Source: Oscillospiraceae bacterium UBA3851 (GTDB lineage Bacteria; Bacillota; Clostridia; Oscillospirales; Oscillospiraceae). From it: 5,530 nucleotides of DNA. The translations under genes were made by a program, and so were the position numbers. The stretch covers positions 1 through 5,530 of the forward strand of contig DGHJ01000060.1 of the NCBI GenBank assembly GCA_002392625.1, written 5' to 3'. Numbering within the stretch: position 1 is the first letter of the stretch; each line of letters starts with the position of its first letter. Below are positions 1-4,052 of the stretch, piece by piece. The notes below the pieces were generated by a model. It was not told the origin of the DNA. It ran no database searches and saw only the letters and a list, made by a program, of their open reading frames with translations.

Positions 1-77
1 ATCCGTAATCCCCGTCCTATCCGCCCTTCCTCTACGGATTCCCACGTCGGCCCCTATGGGGCCTCCTCGGAATGACA
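1..77. repeat. Right part of a palindromic intergenic repeat, cut by the window edge
   Basis: The stretch has the same design as the full copies at 1849-1954 and 1978-2083. It contains ATCCGTA near the left edge, the linker CCCCGTCCTATCCG, then CTACGGATTCCCACG, an internal hairpin and the end CTCGGAATGACA. The internal hairpin is GGCCCC-tat-GGGGCC (49-63), different in sequence from the full copies but still perfectly paired. The end of the element is followed by a short direct repeat of ATGACAGGTGCG (72-83 and 90-101). The left half of this copy must lie outside the window. Confidence 0.8.
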
Positions 78-110
78 GGTGCGTTTTGCATGACAGGTGC
101 GATAGAACAT

Positions 111-150
111 TTGTCATTGCGAGGCCCCAACGGGGCCGTGGCAATCCGTC
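111..150. repeat. Left half-copy of the palindromic repeat
   Basis: TGTCATTGCGAG (112-123) is followed by the hairpin GGCCCC-aac-GGGGCC (123-137) and GTGGCAATCCGT. No matching right half follows. It lies 32 bp beyond the stop of the leftward terminase-small-like gene, so in RNA it could form a 3' hairpin for that transcript, but there is no T-run to make it a clear intrinsic terminator. Confidence 0.8.
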
Positions 151-181
151 CTCCCCTCCGTGCCCCCGGATGCGCCGCCCC

Positions 182-565
182 CTACTCCCCGTACTCCGCC
201 GGCACGTCCATGACCACCCGCAGCTCCGCCGGCGCGGCGTCGCCCTCGGCGCGGGTCAGGTCCAGCACGCTCTGGACCATGCGGCGATAGTCGCCTACGT
301 CCTCGATGTGCCCGCCCTGCTCGTCGGTCCAGTTGTCGGCCAGAGCCAGCAGCTTGAAGCGCAGCGCTCCGCCGTCCACGGCGGACGTGTCTGCCGCCTC
401 CGTCCCCTGTTGGCGCCGATGGGCCAGCCGCCGGGCCTTCCAGCCCTCCCGCGCGCCGTGATGGGCCACCGCCGCGGTGCTGACGCCGTATTTTGCCGCC
501 AGAGCGGCGTAGGTGCCGCCGCCGGCTGCGTAGTCCCGCCCGATGGCGGTCCAGTCCGTTGTCAT
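182..565 (-). CDS. Phage terminase-small-subunit-like helix-turn-helix protein
   Basis: This is a 127-residue protein. Residues about 3-42 (DWTAIGRDYAAGGGTYAALA, then AKYGVSTAAVAHHGAREGW) match the N-terminal helix-turn-helix common in Firmicute phage packaging proteins: a Tyr/Leu-rich first helix, a KYGVS turn, and a recognition helix ending in EGW. The tail is charged and ends in VMDVPAEYGE, similar in style to phage relatives I know. The start at 565 is preferred over an upstream ATG at 676 because AGGAGG (complement of 573-578) lies 7 nt before it and because the ATG overlaps the TGA of the upstream gene (ATGA), implying translational coupling. In intact phages the large terminase would follow; here the next sequence is a repeat copy, so it is absent or further left. 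It is short for a terminase small subunit, so it could be another DNA-binding phage protein. Confidence 0.65.
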   Translation of the reverse strand: MTTDWTAIGRDYAAGGGTYAALAAKYGVSTAAVAHHGAREGWKARRLAHRRQQGTEAADTSAVDGGALRFKLLALADNWTDEQGGHIEDVGDYRRMVQSVLDLTRAEGDAAPAELRVVMDVPAEYGE

Positions 566-1269
566 GACGTGTCCTCCTCTGTCTCCGTCTTGTCCCTCAG
601 CCGGATCTGCTCCTTCATCCACGCGTCCCGCTGGGCCTCCGTCTCGTCGTTCCGGCGAATGTACTTCTTTATCCACGCGTCCCGCTGGGCCTCCCGGTCC
701 GGGGGCTTGTCCGCCCCGTCCTTTCTGGCCCAGCGGCGCAGGGCCGCCAGATAGTTTTGATAGGTTTTGCCCGTGCTGGCCAGATATTCGCCCATGTGCC
801 GGATGTGTTCGTCCGCGTCCGGGTATTCGGCGCGGAAGGTCTCCAGCTCCTGATCCGTCAGGTAAACGTTGGCGTATGGCCCGCGGGGGCGCGACACATC
901 TCCCCCGCCAGGGGGAGATGAATTGTCCTTATCTTTTTCTTTGTCTTTGTCTTTATCTTTGGAGCTTGACGGTGCTTGGCTTTGCTTGAAAGTGCTTGAC
1001 GGTGCTTGCCCTTTCTCGGCAGCGCTTGCATTTGTCTGGCGGATCTTGCCGCCAATCGAACCGGACGCCCGCTTTTTGTTGACGCACTCCATCTCCCGGT
1101 CGATGTGGAGCCGGGCGGTGGGCCAGAGAAAGCGCTCGTTGCCGGGCAGATCGGGGACGGCGCCGCTGTCGGCGTAGGCCAGCATGGCGGAGAACAGCCG
1201 TCCCCGCTCGGCGTCGTCCAGCGGCTCGATGGACCGGGCAAAGTCGGTGAAGATCTTCAGGTATTCCAT
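562..1269 (-). CDS. DUF6291-type phage replication protein (replisome-organizer-like)
   Basis: This is a 235-residue protein. Residues 1-75 (MEYLKIFTDFARSIEPLDDA onward, with LFSAMLAYADSG, ARLHIDREM and GSIGGK) have the DUF6291 pattern found at the start of many Firmicute phage and mobile-element replication proteins. Residues 85-120 are a low-complexity linker with a Lys-Asp run (KDKDKDKEKDKD). Residues 130-184 (NVYLTDQELETFRAEYPDAD, then GEYLASTGKTYQNYLAALRRW) match the C-terminal domain of DnaD-like phage replication proteins. Residues 193-228 hold two 18-residue repeats starting EAQRDAW. AAAGGAG lies 7 nt before the ATG at 1269. The TGA overlaps the next gene's ATG. A role in loading the replisome at a phage-type origin is inferred from family and context; the linker DNA itself looks like an origin (separate entry). 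No catalytic motif is seen. Confidence 0.75.
   Translation of the reverse strand: MEYLKIFTDFARSIEPLDDAERGRLFSAMLAYADSGAVPDLPGNERFLWPTARLHIDREMECVNKKRASGSIGGKIRQTNASAAEKGQAPSSTFKQSQAPSSSKDKDKDKEKDKDNSSPPGGGDVSRPRGPYANVYLTDQELETFRAEYPDADEHIRHMGEYLASTGKTYQNYLAALRRWARKDGADKPPDREAQRDAWIKKYIRRNDETEAQRDAWMKEQIRLRDKTETEEDTS
586..693 (-). repeat. Two tandem 54-bp units inside the replication gene
   Basis: Units at 640-693 and 586-639 encode EAQRDAWIKKYIRRNDET and EAQRDAWMKEQIRLRDKT. The first part of each unit is identical at DNA level (ATCCACGCGTCCCGCTGGGC on the plus strand at 617 and 671), while the second part has diverged, so this is an older in-frame duplication. Both units are rich in charged residues and likely helical. 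Confidence 0.85.
897..1048. other. Candidate replication origin: 10-bp-phased repeats, AT-rich tract and hairpin
   Basis: On the plus strand GCTTG (CAAGC on the coding strand) starts at 964, 974, 984, 994, 1004 and 1024, with TCTTG at 1044; the 1014 and 1034 positions are degenerate. A longer 15-mer, GCTTGACGGTGCTTG, recurs exactly at 964-978 and 994-1008. The 10-bp period is not a multiple of three, and the five leading CAAGC copies are read in different frames (Gln-Ala, Ser-Ser, Lys-Gln), so the protein does not explain it. Next to it, 921-960 has 10 G/C in 40 bases in an otherwise GC-rich window. Then 897-920 is a perfect 10-bp hairpin with a 4-nt loop. Repeats plus an AT-rich tract inside a replication-protein gene is the lambda-O style of phage origin. 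The repeats are seen directly; the origin function is inferred. Confidence 0.5.
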
Positions 1270-1410
1270 GGGGCCGCTCCTTTCGTTGTTGTAGTGGGGG
1301 TGCGAGGGGGCAATCCCCGTCGCATTTCACCTCGTAGGGACGGGCCAGCTCACGCATAAGCTCGTGCAGCCAAATCAAAGATTTGGGCACTCACTTCTCT
1401 GTGCCCGCCC

Positions 1411-1422
1411 TGTCATTGCGAT
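1411..1422. repeat. End fragment of the palindromic repeat in the 1270-1467 gap
   Basis: TGTCATTGCGAT matches 11 of 12 bases of the element's left end, but the arm and the following GTGGCAATCCG are not recognisable. The rest of the 198-bp gap between the zinc-ribbon and replication genes holds a small palindrome, CAAATCAAAGATTTG (1371-1385), and the replication gene's ribosome binding site. I see no convincing promoter here. Confidence 0.5.
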
Positions 1423-1467
1423 GGCGCGCAGGCCCGCAAGCCCCTCCCGCCGAAAATCCACAGATTA

Positions 1468-1776
1468 TCAGCAAAACATCTCCAGGCCGTTGCCGTCCAG
1501 GATGCCGTCCAGGTCGGCGAGCGATGCCGGGGCGAACTGCCGGGCGAAGCGGGTCAGGGCGCCCAGGTTCCGCAGGTGGCACTTCTCGCACACCGGCTCA
1601 TCCTGCCGCCGCCACCCGGCCTCGCACGTGGGGCAGGGAGCCAGCCGCTCCACCCGGTCGCAGCCGCACCGGGGGCACAGCTCCGTGGCCGTGGCCTCGG
1701 CGCCGTCGTCGCAGTCCCAGCGCCGCAGGGGGCGGTCAAACGCCGCGCCGCAGCCGGGGCAATGCCATCGTTCCAT
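1468..1776 (-). CDS. Small zinc-ribbon protein with four CxxC knuckles
   Basis: This is a 102-residue protein with cysteine pairs at C6/C9 (CPGC), C34/C37 (CPRC, with C39), C48/C51 (CPTC) and C63/C66 (CEKC). Eight cysteines in four knuckles is enough for two zinc ribbons. The C-terminal third (about 67-102, LRNLGALTRFARQFAPASLA and a tail ending LEMFC) is cysteine-poor and probably helical. The start at 1776 is chosen over the upstream ATG at 1923 because GGGGAG lies 5 nt before it and because the longer reading would run into repeat copies. Small zinc-ribbon proteins like this are frequent in Clostridial prophages, where they are thought to bind nucleic acid or other proteins. It is the first gene after the leftward promoter, but about 420 nt of repeat-filled leader separates them. 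I do not recognise a specific family. Confidence 0.7.
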   Translation of the reverse strand: MERWHCPGCGAAFDRPLRRWDCDDGAEATATELCPRCGCDRVERLAPCPTCEAGWRRQDEPVCEKCHLRNLGALTRFARQFAPASLADLDGILDGNGLEMFC

Positions 1777-1793
1777 GTTCTCTCCCCTTTCCC

Positions 1794-1831
1794 CGTCATC
1801 GTGAGCCGCGCGAAGCCGCAGCAATCCGCCG
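1794..1831. repeat. Degenerate left half-copy of the palindromic repeat
   Basis: The run CCGTCATCGTGAGCCGCGCG followed by AAGCCGCAGCAATCCGCC keeps the order of the left half (GTCAT-GTGAG, GC-rich arm, GCAATCCG) but with several substitutions, and the arm pairs only partly. It lies directly upstream of the zinc-ribbon gene's ribosome binding site. Confidence 0.55.
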
Positions 1832-1848
1832 CCTCTTCCGCCTCTCCC

Positions 1849-1954
1849 TGTCATTGCGAGCCGCGAAGCGGCGTGGCAATCCGTAGCCCCCGTCCTATCC
1901 GACGTTCCTCTACGGATTCCCACGACCAGCCTGCGGGCTGGTCTCGGAATGACA
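1849..1954. repeat. Full palindromic repeat element, copy 1
   Basis: This is a 106-bp imperfect palindrome. The outer ends TGTCATTGCGAG and CTCGGAATGACA pair at all but one base. Inner GTGGCAATCCGTAG pairs with CTACGGATTCCCAC, again with one mismatch. Each side carries its own arm: GCCGC-gaa-GCGGC on the left and GACCAGCC-tgcg-GGCTGGTC on the right. No ORF with a ribosome binding site lies inside it. The design is that of a non-autonomous palindromic (REP/MITE-like) element. With the following 23-bp spacer it forms one unit of a 129-bp tandem repeat. Confidence 0.9.
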
Positions 1955-1977
1955 GATACGAGTGCCTGTCAACACCC

Positions 1978-2083
1978 TGTCATTGCGAGCCGCGAAGCGG
2001 CGTGGCAATCCGTAGCCCCCGTCCTATCCGACGTTCCTCTACGGATTCCCACGACCAGCCTGCGGGCTGGTCTCGGAATGACA
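1978..2083. repeat. Full palindromic repeat element, copy 2
   Basis: Identical to copy 1 over all 106 bp. The two 129-bp units (1849-1977 and 1978-2106), including the spacer, differ at only one base (C at 1976, T at 2105). That indicates a recent tandem duplication rather than two independent insertions. Confidence 0.9.
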
Positions 2084-2106
2084 GATACGAGTGCCTGTCA
2101 ACACTC

Positions 2107-2148
2107 TGTCATTGCGAGCCGCGAAGCGGCGTGGCAATCCGTAGCCCC
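2107..2148. repeat. Third, partial 129-bp unit (left half only)
   Basis: The first 42 bases of the unit are repeated exactly, through GTGGCAATCCGTAGCCCC. The sequence then switches to another element end at 2149. This leaves the array as two full units plus a left half. Confidence 0.9.
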
Positions 2149-2181
2149 TTGTCATTGCTGGGCGCACAGCACCGCAATCTC
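2149..2181. repeat. Divergent left half-copy with a different arm
   Basis: TTGTCATTGC is followed by an imperfect arm (TGGGCGCACAGCACC) and GCAATCTC, matching the outline of the left half. It abuts the previous partial copy directly and lies immediately downstream of the predicted start of the leftward transcript. Confidence 0.55.
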
Positions 2182-2202
2182 AAACATCTGTTCGATGATG
2201 CC

Positions 2203-2231
2203 ATTATAGAACAAAAGTTCTGCACCGTCAA
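2203..2231 (-). promoter_or_regulatory. Leftward sigma-70/SigA-type promoter of the phage-like operon
   Basis: On the minus strand TTGACG (2226-2231) is followed by a 17-nt spacer and TATAAT (2203-2208). The spacer contains GTGCAGAACTTTTG, part of the 15-mer also found in the rightward promoter. Transcription would start near 2196 and run through the repeat copies to the zinc-ribbon, replication and terminase-like genes. No gene starts close behind the promoter. Confidence 0.8.
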
Positions 2232-2320
2232 GAGAAAGTTCCGAACTTTTCTGCACAAAGATTCGCCCCTTTCGGTGGCTACTTTTATGAACTTTCCCTT
2301 GCCAAGGTGCAGAACTTTTG
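2212..2320. promoter_or_regulatory. Putative operator array between and within divergent promoters
   Basis: A perfect 15-bp inverted repeat is formed by CAAAAGTTCTGCACC (2212-2226) and GGTGCAGAACTTTTG (2306-2320). Between them lie the palindrome AAAGTTCcGAACTTT (2235-2249) and a single GAACTTT (2289-2295), giving five GAACTTT half-sites in all. The outer two sit in the spacers of the two promoters. The nearby repressor gene (2466-3164) is the obvious binder. The sites contain GTTC/GAAC, but not in the usual Bacillus LexA-box arrangement (GAAC-N4-GTTC), so a dedicated repressor fits better than host LexA. Confidence 0.75.
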
Positions 2321-2327
2321 GTATGAT
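2299..2327 (+). promoter_or_regulatory. Rightward sigma-70/SigA-type promoter of the S24 repressor gene
   Basis: TTGCCA (2299-2304) is followed by a 17-nt spacer and TATGAT (2322-2327). The spacer is filled by the operator-like GGTGCAGAACTTTTG. Transcription should start near 2334, leaving a leader of about 130 nt. The position of the operator implies negative autoregulation. Confidence 0.8.
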
Positions 2328-2333
2328 ATGGAA

Positions 2334-2465
2334 AACGATGAAACGTACTGCATTTCTCCCTGCGCCTCTGTTTCCGGATCGCGCAGGGTAAGTCCGGGAG
2401 GGGATCGGCAACCACTCCCGAAATCCTTCGATCCATTCATTTTCAAAGATAGAGGAGGCGATCCC
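2334..2465 (+). promoter_or_regulatory. Structured 5' leader of the repressor mRNA
   Basis: Two simple hairpins are visible: CCCTGCGC/GCGCAGGG (2358-2365 with 2381-2388) and CGGGAG/CTCCCG (2395-2400 with 2415-2420). In addition GGATCG occurs at 2376-2381 and 2402-2407, and CGATCC at 2429-2434 and 2459-2464. The last of these lies between the AGGAGG (2453-2458) and the ATG. GGGATCG at 2401-2407 could therefore pair with CGATCCC at 2459-2465 and mask the start. Competing pairings are possible; regulation is inference. Confidence 0.4.
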
Positions 2466-3164
2466 ATGCCCACGAAAAAGACGCGGCTGACGTTTGCGGT
2501 GCCGGACGGCCAGCTGGCTGCCATCGAGCAATACCAGGCGGAGCGGCGGATGAAGAACGTATCCCAGACGATCCTGACGCTGATCGACCGGGGTCTGGCG
2601 GCGGAGGGCGGCGCATCGGCGGAGGCGCTGGAGCTGGCGGCGCTGTACGACGGGCTGGACCGGTACGGGCAAAACGCCCTGCGGCAGCTGGGGCAGGCGG
2701 AGGCGGCCCGGTGCGCCGACGAGGCCCGGTTCCTCAGCGAGAGCGTGCCGGCGCCGGAGCCCAAGGTCATCAACCTGTTTGAGGACGCGGCGGCGGCCGG
2801 TCTGCTGCTGGCGGAGACGGGGCAGGCCGCGGTGCCCTACGAGCTTGGGCCGGACGATCCCCAGGGTGCGTCCTACGCCGTGCGGGTCCGGGGCAACAGC
2901 ATGGAGCCGTGGTTCCCGGACGGGTCCGTCGCCTTTGTGAATCACGATCAGATGGCGGACGGCGACGTGGGCGTATTCTGCGTAGACGGCGCGGCGGTGA
3001 TCAAGCAGTGGCACCGGGACGCGCTGGGGATCACGTATCTGTTCAGCCTGAACCGGGATCGCGCCGACGCAGACGTGGTGGTGACGCCGGGCAGCGGCCG
3101 CGCGGTGGTGTGGCAGGGCCGTGTGCTGACCCCCCACCGTTTCCCCGTCCCGGCGGAGCATTGA
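2466..3164 (+). CDS. LexA/S24-type self-cleaving repressor with ribbon-helix-helix-like N-terminus
   Basis: This is a 232-residue protein. Residues 6-44 (TRLTFAVPDGQLAAIEQYQ, then MKNVSQTILTLIDRGL) read as a beta strand, helix, turn and helix, the ribbon-helix-helix (CopG/Arc) pattern, not the XRE domain usual in phage repressors. Residues 60-83 (LYDGLDRYGQNALRQLGQAE) resemble the helical linker of phage S24 repressors. Residues 104-228 form the S24/LexA peptidase: a likely self-cleavage bond A111-G112 in FEDAAAAG, catalytic S145 in GNSMEP, and K180 in VIKQW. The S-K distance (35) is close to E. coli LexA (37). AGGAGG lies 7 nt before the ATG at 2466, so an in-frame ATG at 2307, upstream of the mapped -10, is excluded. 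By family, activated RecA would trigger cleavage on DNA damage and release the two divergent promoters. Confidence 0.85.
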   Translation: MPTKKTRLTFAVPDGQLAAIEQYQAERRMKNVSQTILTLIDRGLAAEGGASAEALELAALYDGLDRYGQNALRQLGQAEAARCADEARFLSESVPAPEPKVINLFEDAAAAGLLLAETGQAAVPYELGPDDPQGASYAVRVRGNSMEPWFPDGSVAFVNHDQMADGDVGVFCVDGAAVIKQWHRDALGITYLFSLNRDRADADVVVTPGSGRAVVWQGRVLTPHRFPVPAEH

Positions 3165-3181
3165 GTTTTCGCCGTATTTCC

Positions 3182-3279
3182 CTGTCATTGCCCGGCCCGC
3201 CGCCCGTGGCACCCCAGGGGTATTTGCCTTTGTTCCTGCTCCTTCGTCGCAGACAAAGGCTGGCACAATCCGTAATCCC
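3182..3279. repeat. Decayed or interrupted repeat copy downstream of the repressor
   Basis: The copy begins CTGTCATTGC and ends GGCACAATCCGTAATCCCC; the end is like that at the left window edge. Between them is a longer insert that contains GCCTTTGT (3226-3233) and its exact complement ACAAAGGC (3253-3260). The latter could fold behind the repressor transcript, but without a T-run it is not a clear terminator. Apart from this, the 3165-3318 gap shows nothing else I can support. Confidence 0.55.
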
Positions 3280-3318
3280 CTCGCCAAAAAATTCCGCACG
3301 CCAAATCACAAAAAACTC

Positions 3319-3347
3319 TTTTCTTTTTCACGATAGTGTGTTATACT
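3319..3347 (+). promoter_or_regulatory. Extended -10 promoter of the structured RNA
   Basis: TATACT (3342-3347) is preceded by TG one base upstream (3339-3340), giving an extended -10, TGtTATACT. The -35 is weak (TTTTCT at 3319-3324, 17-nt spacer) within an AT-rich stretch. The predicted start is near A3354, just before the first hairpin of the RNA. Confidence 0.7.
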
Positions 3348-3353
3348 ACCGTC

Positions 3354-3608
3354 AGAGCAGAGAACTGCTCTCCCTGCGCGGTGTGTGATGGGTCTTTTTT
3401 ATCCTCACATTTGGTTATACGGGACGTCGGATCAGTATGTGGTTTGCAGGCCTCCCGGCTGCCGTTCGCGGCCGGAAGTTGGAAGCAGTAAAGCAAGCTG
3501 GAGACGACCCACCTGCTGAGAGTGGTGCAGGTTATAACTTGGCTCACACCGCCGCCGCAGCGGTTCCCGACCATTGCAAAGCGCCGTGTCCTTCCGGGCA
3601 CGGCGCTT
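3354..3608 (+). ncRNA. Structured non-coding RNA, probably raiA-motif RNA
   Basis: No credible ORF covers this stretch, yet it has a promoter, a terminator and nested pairing. A 5' hairpin is GAGCAG-agaa-CTGCTC (3355-3370). A long-range stem pairs GCGGTGTG (3378-3385) with CACACCGC (3545-3552), and TGGGTC (3389-3394) pairs with GACCCA (3506-3511). Inside are a CCG-ttcg-CGG hairpin (3462-3471) and ACCTGC/GCAGGT (3511-3532). Single-stranded blocks such as TTTTTTATCCTCACATTTGG, ACGGGACGTCGGATCAGTAT and GTTATAACTTGGCTCACACC look like the highly conserved parts of the raiA RNA motif as I remember it. That RNA is abundant in Clostridia, usually lies near the raiA gene and has been linked to sporulation. 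Here ireB follows instead. The structure is seen directly; the family name rests on recall. Confidence 0.65.
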
Positions 3609-3615
3609 CCTTGTT
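3579..3615 (+). terminator. Intrinsic terminator of the structured RNA
   Basis: AAGCGCCGTG (3579-3588) pairs perfectly with CACGGCGCTT (3599-3608), followed by CCTTGTT. The T-run is short but the 10-bp GC-rich stem is strong and sits where the RNA should end. Confidence 0.75.
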
Positions 3616-3633
3616 CCCCCCGTCCCAACAACC

Positions 3634-3669
3634 GTCATTGCGAGGCGCAGCGGCGCCGTGGCAATCCGT
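3634..3669. repeat. Left half-copy of the palindromic repeat between the RNA and ireB
   Basis: GTCATTGCGAG is followed by the arm GGCGC-agcg-GCGCC (3644-3657) and GTGGCAATCCGT. The arm sequence differs from other copies but still pairs, which supports selection on the hairpin. No right half is present. Confidence 0.8.
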
Positions 3670-3728
3670 CCCCGTCCCCCCGTTTCCTCAGCTGGTTACA
3701 ATAGGTTACAATTTGGTGAAATTACCTC

Positions 3729-3757
3729 TTTACATTGACAAAGTTTTGTCGTATACT
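3729..3757 (+). promoter_or_regulatory. Promoter of ireB with a palindrome in the spacer
   Basis: TTTACA (3729-3734), a 17-nt spacer and TATACT (3752-3757) form a good SigA-type promoter. The spacer contains the palindrome GACAAA-gt-TTTGTC (3737-3750), a possible operator. Upstream lie two GGTTACAAT copies 10 bp apart (3694-3702 and 3704-3712). Confidence 0.75.
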
Positions 3758-3789
3758 ATGGTTTAAGAATCGGAAAGGTGGTGTCAGGC

Positions 3790-4035
3790 ATGGACGAGTT
3801 CACCAGGAAATACAATGCCGCCGAGGAGAAGGACGAGCAGATCCGCCACGTCATGACCTCGGTGTACGAAGCGCTGCAGGAGAAGGGCTACAACCCCATC
3901 AACCAGATCGTGGGCTACATCCTGTCGGAGGACCCCACCTACATCACCAACCACAAGTCCGCCCGCAGCCTGATCTGCAAGATCGACCGGGACGAGCTGC
4001 TGCAGGTGCTGGTGCGCACCTATCTGGGCGTGTGA
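3790..4035 (+). CDS. ireB: IreB family regulatory phosphoprotein (UPF0297)
   Basis: This is an 81-residue protein. The core GYNPINQIVGYILSEDPTYI (33-52) with NHKSAR (54-59) and IDRDELLQVLVRTYLGV at the end is diagnostic for the IreB/YrzL (UPF0297) family. In Enterococcus faecalis IreB is a substrate of the PASTA-domain kinase IreK and lowers intrinsic cephalosporin resistance; phosphorylation is on N-terminal threonines. Here the N-terminus is MDEFTRKYNA, with only T5 as a matching candidate. AAAGGTGG ends 7 nt before ATG 3790; an in-frame GTG at 3778 falls inside that site and is rejected. In many Firmicutes ireB is followed by ruvX and a UPF0473 gene. Here it is a single-gene unit with its own promoter and a strong terminator. 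Confidence 0.95.
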   Translation: MDEFTRKYNAAEEKDEQIRHVMTSVYEALQEKGYNPINQIVGYILSEDPTYITNHKSARSLICKIDRDELLQVLVRTYLGV

Positions 4036-4052
4036 GCGCTGTGAATGACGAG

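Noticed and set aside
56..754. Rightward 232-codon frame
   Set aside because: It covers a repeat element and two genes on the opposite strand; composition is that of a shadow frame.
953..1390. Leftward GTG-start frame of 145 codons upstream of and overlapping the replication gene
   Set aside because: The first 40 residues are outside the replication gene and look passable, but the frame then overlaps it for over 300 bases in another phase and becomes Arg/Pro-rich. The ribosome binding site is weak.
1849..2148. CRISPR array from regularly spaced repeats
   Set aside because: Units are 129 bp with identical spacers and large internal palindromes, and no cas genes are near.
2152..2204. Short leftward frame just after the leftward promoter (ending FEIAVLCAQQ)
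   Set aside because: The ATG options are inside the -10 or leave only about ten residues, with no ribosome binding site. It could be a remnant of a lost early gene but cannot be supported.
3226..3260. Intrinsic terminator of the repressor gene
   Set aside because: An 8-bp perfect stem is present but with a 19-nt loop and no T-run, and it lies in a decayed repeat copy.
2109..3299. Long leftward open frame of 396 codons opposite the repressor gene
   Set aside because: It lies antisense to the S24 gene, has no ribosome binding site, an Arg/His-rich composition typical of a GC-rich shadow frame, and runs into repeat copies.
3354..3608. SRP RNA, 6S RNA, RNase P RNA or tmRNA
   Set aside because: GGAAGCAG recalls SRP RNA, but the full GGTCCGGAAGGAAGCAG context is absent. 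The nested stems and unpaired blocks do not fit a 6S rod. GAGGAAAGTCC of RNase P and the CCA-ended tRNA-like part of tmRNA are absent.
3735..3757. TTGACA at 3735-3740 as the ireB -35
   Set aside because: It leaves only 11 nt to TATACT. TTTACA at 3729-3734 gives 17 nt.
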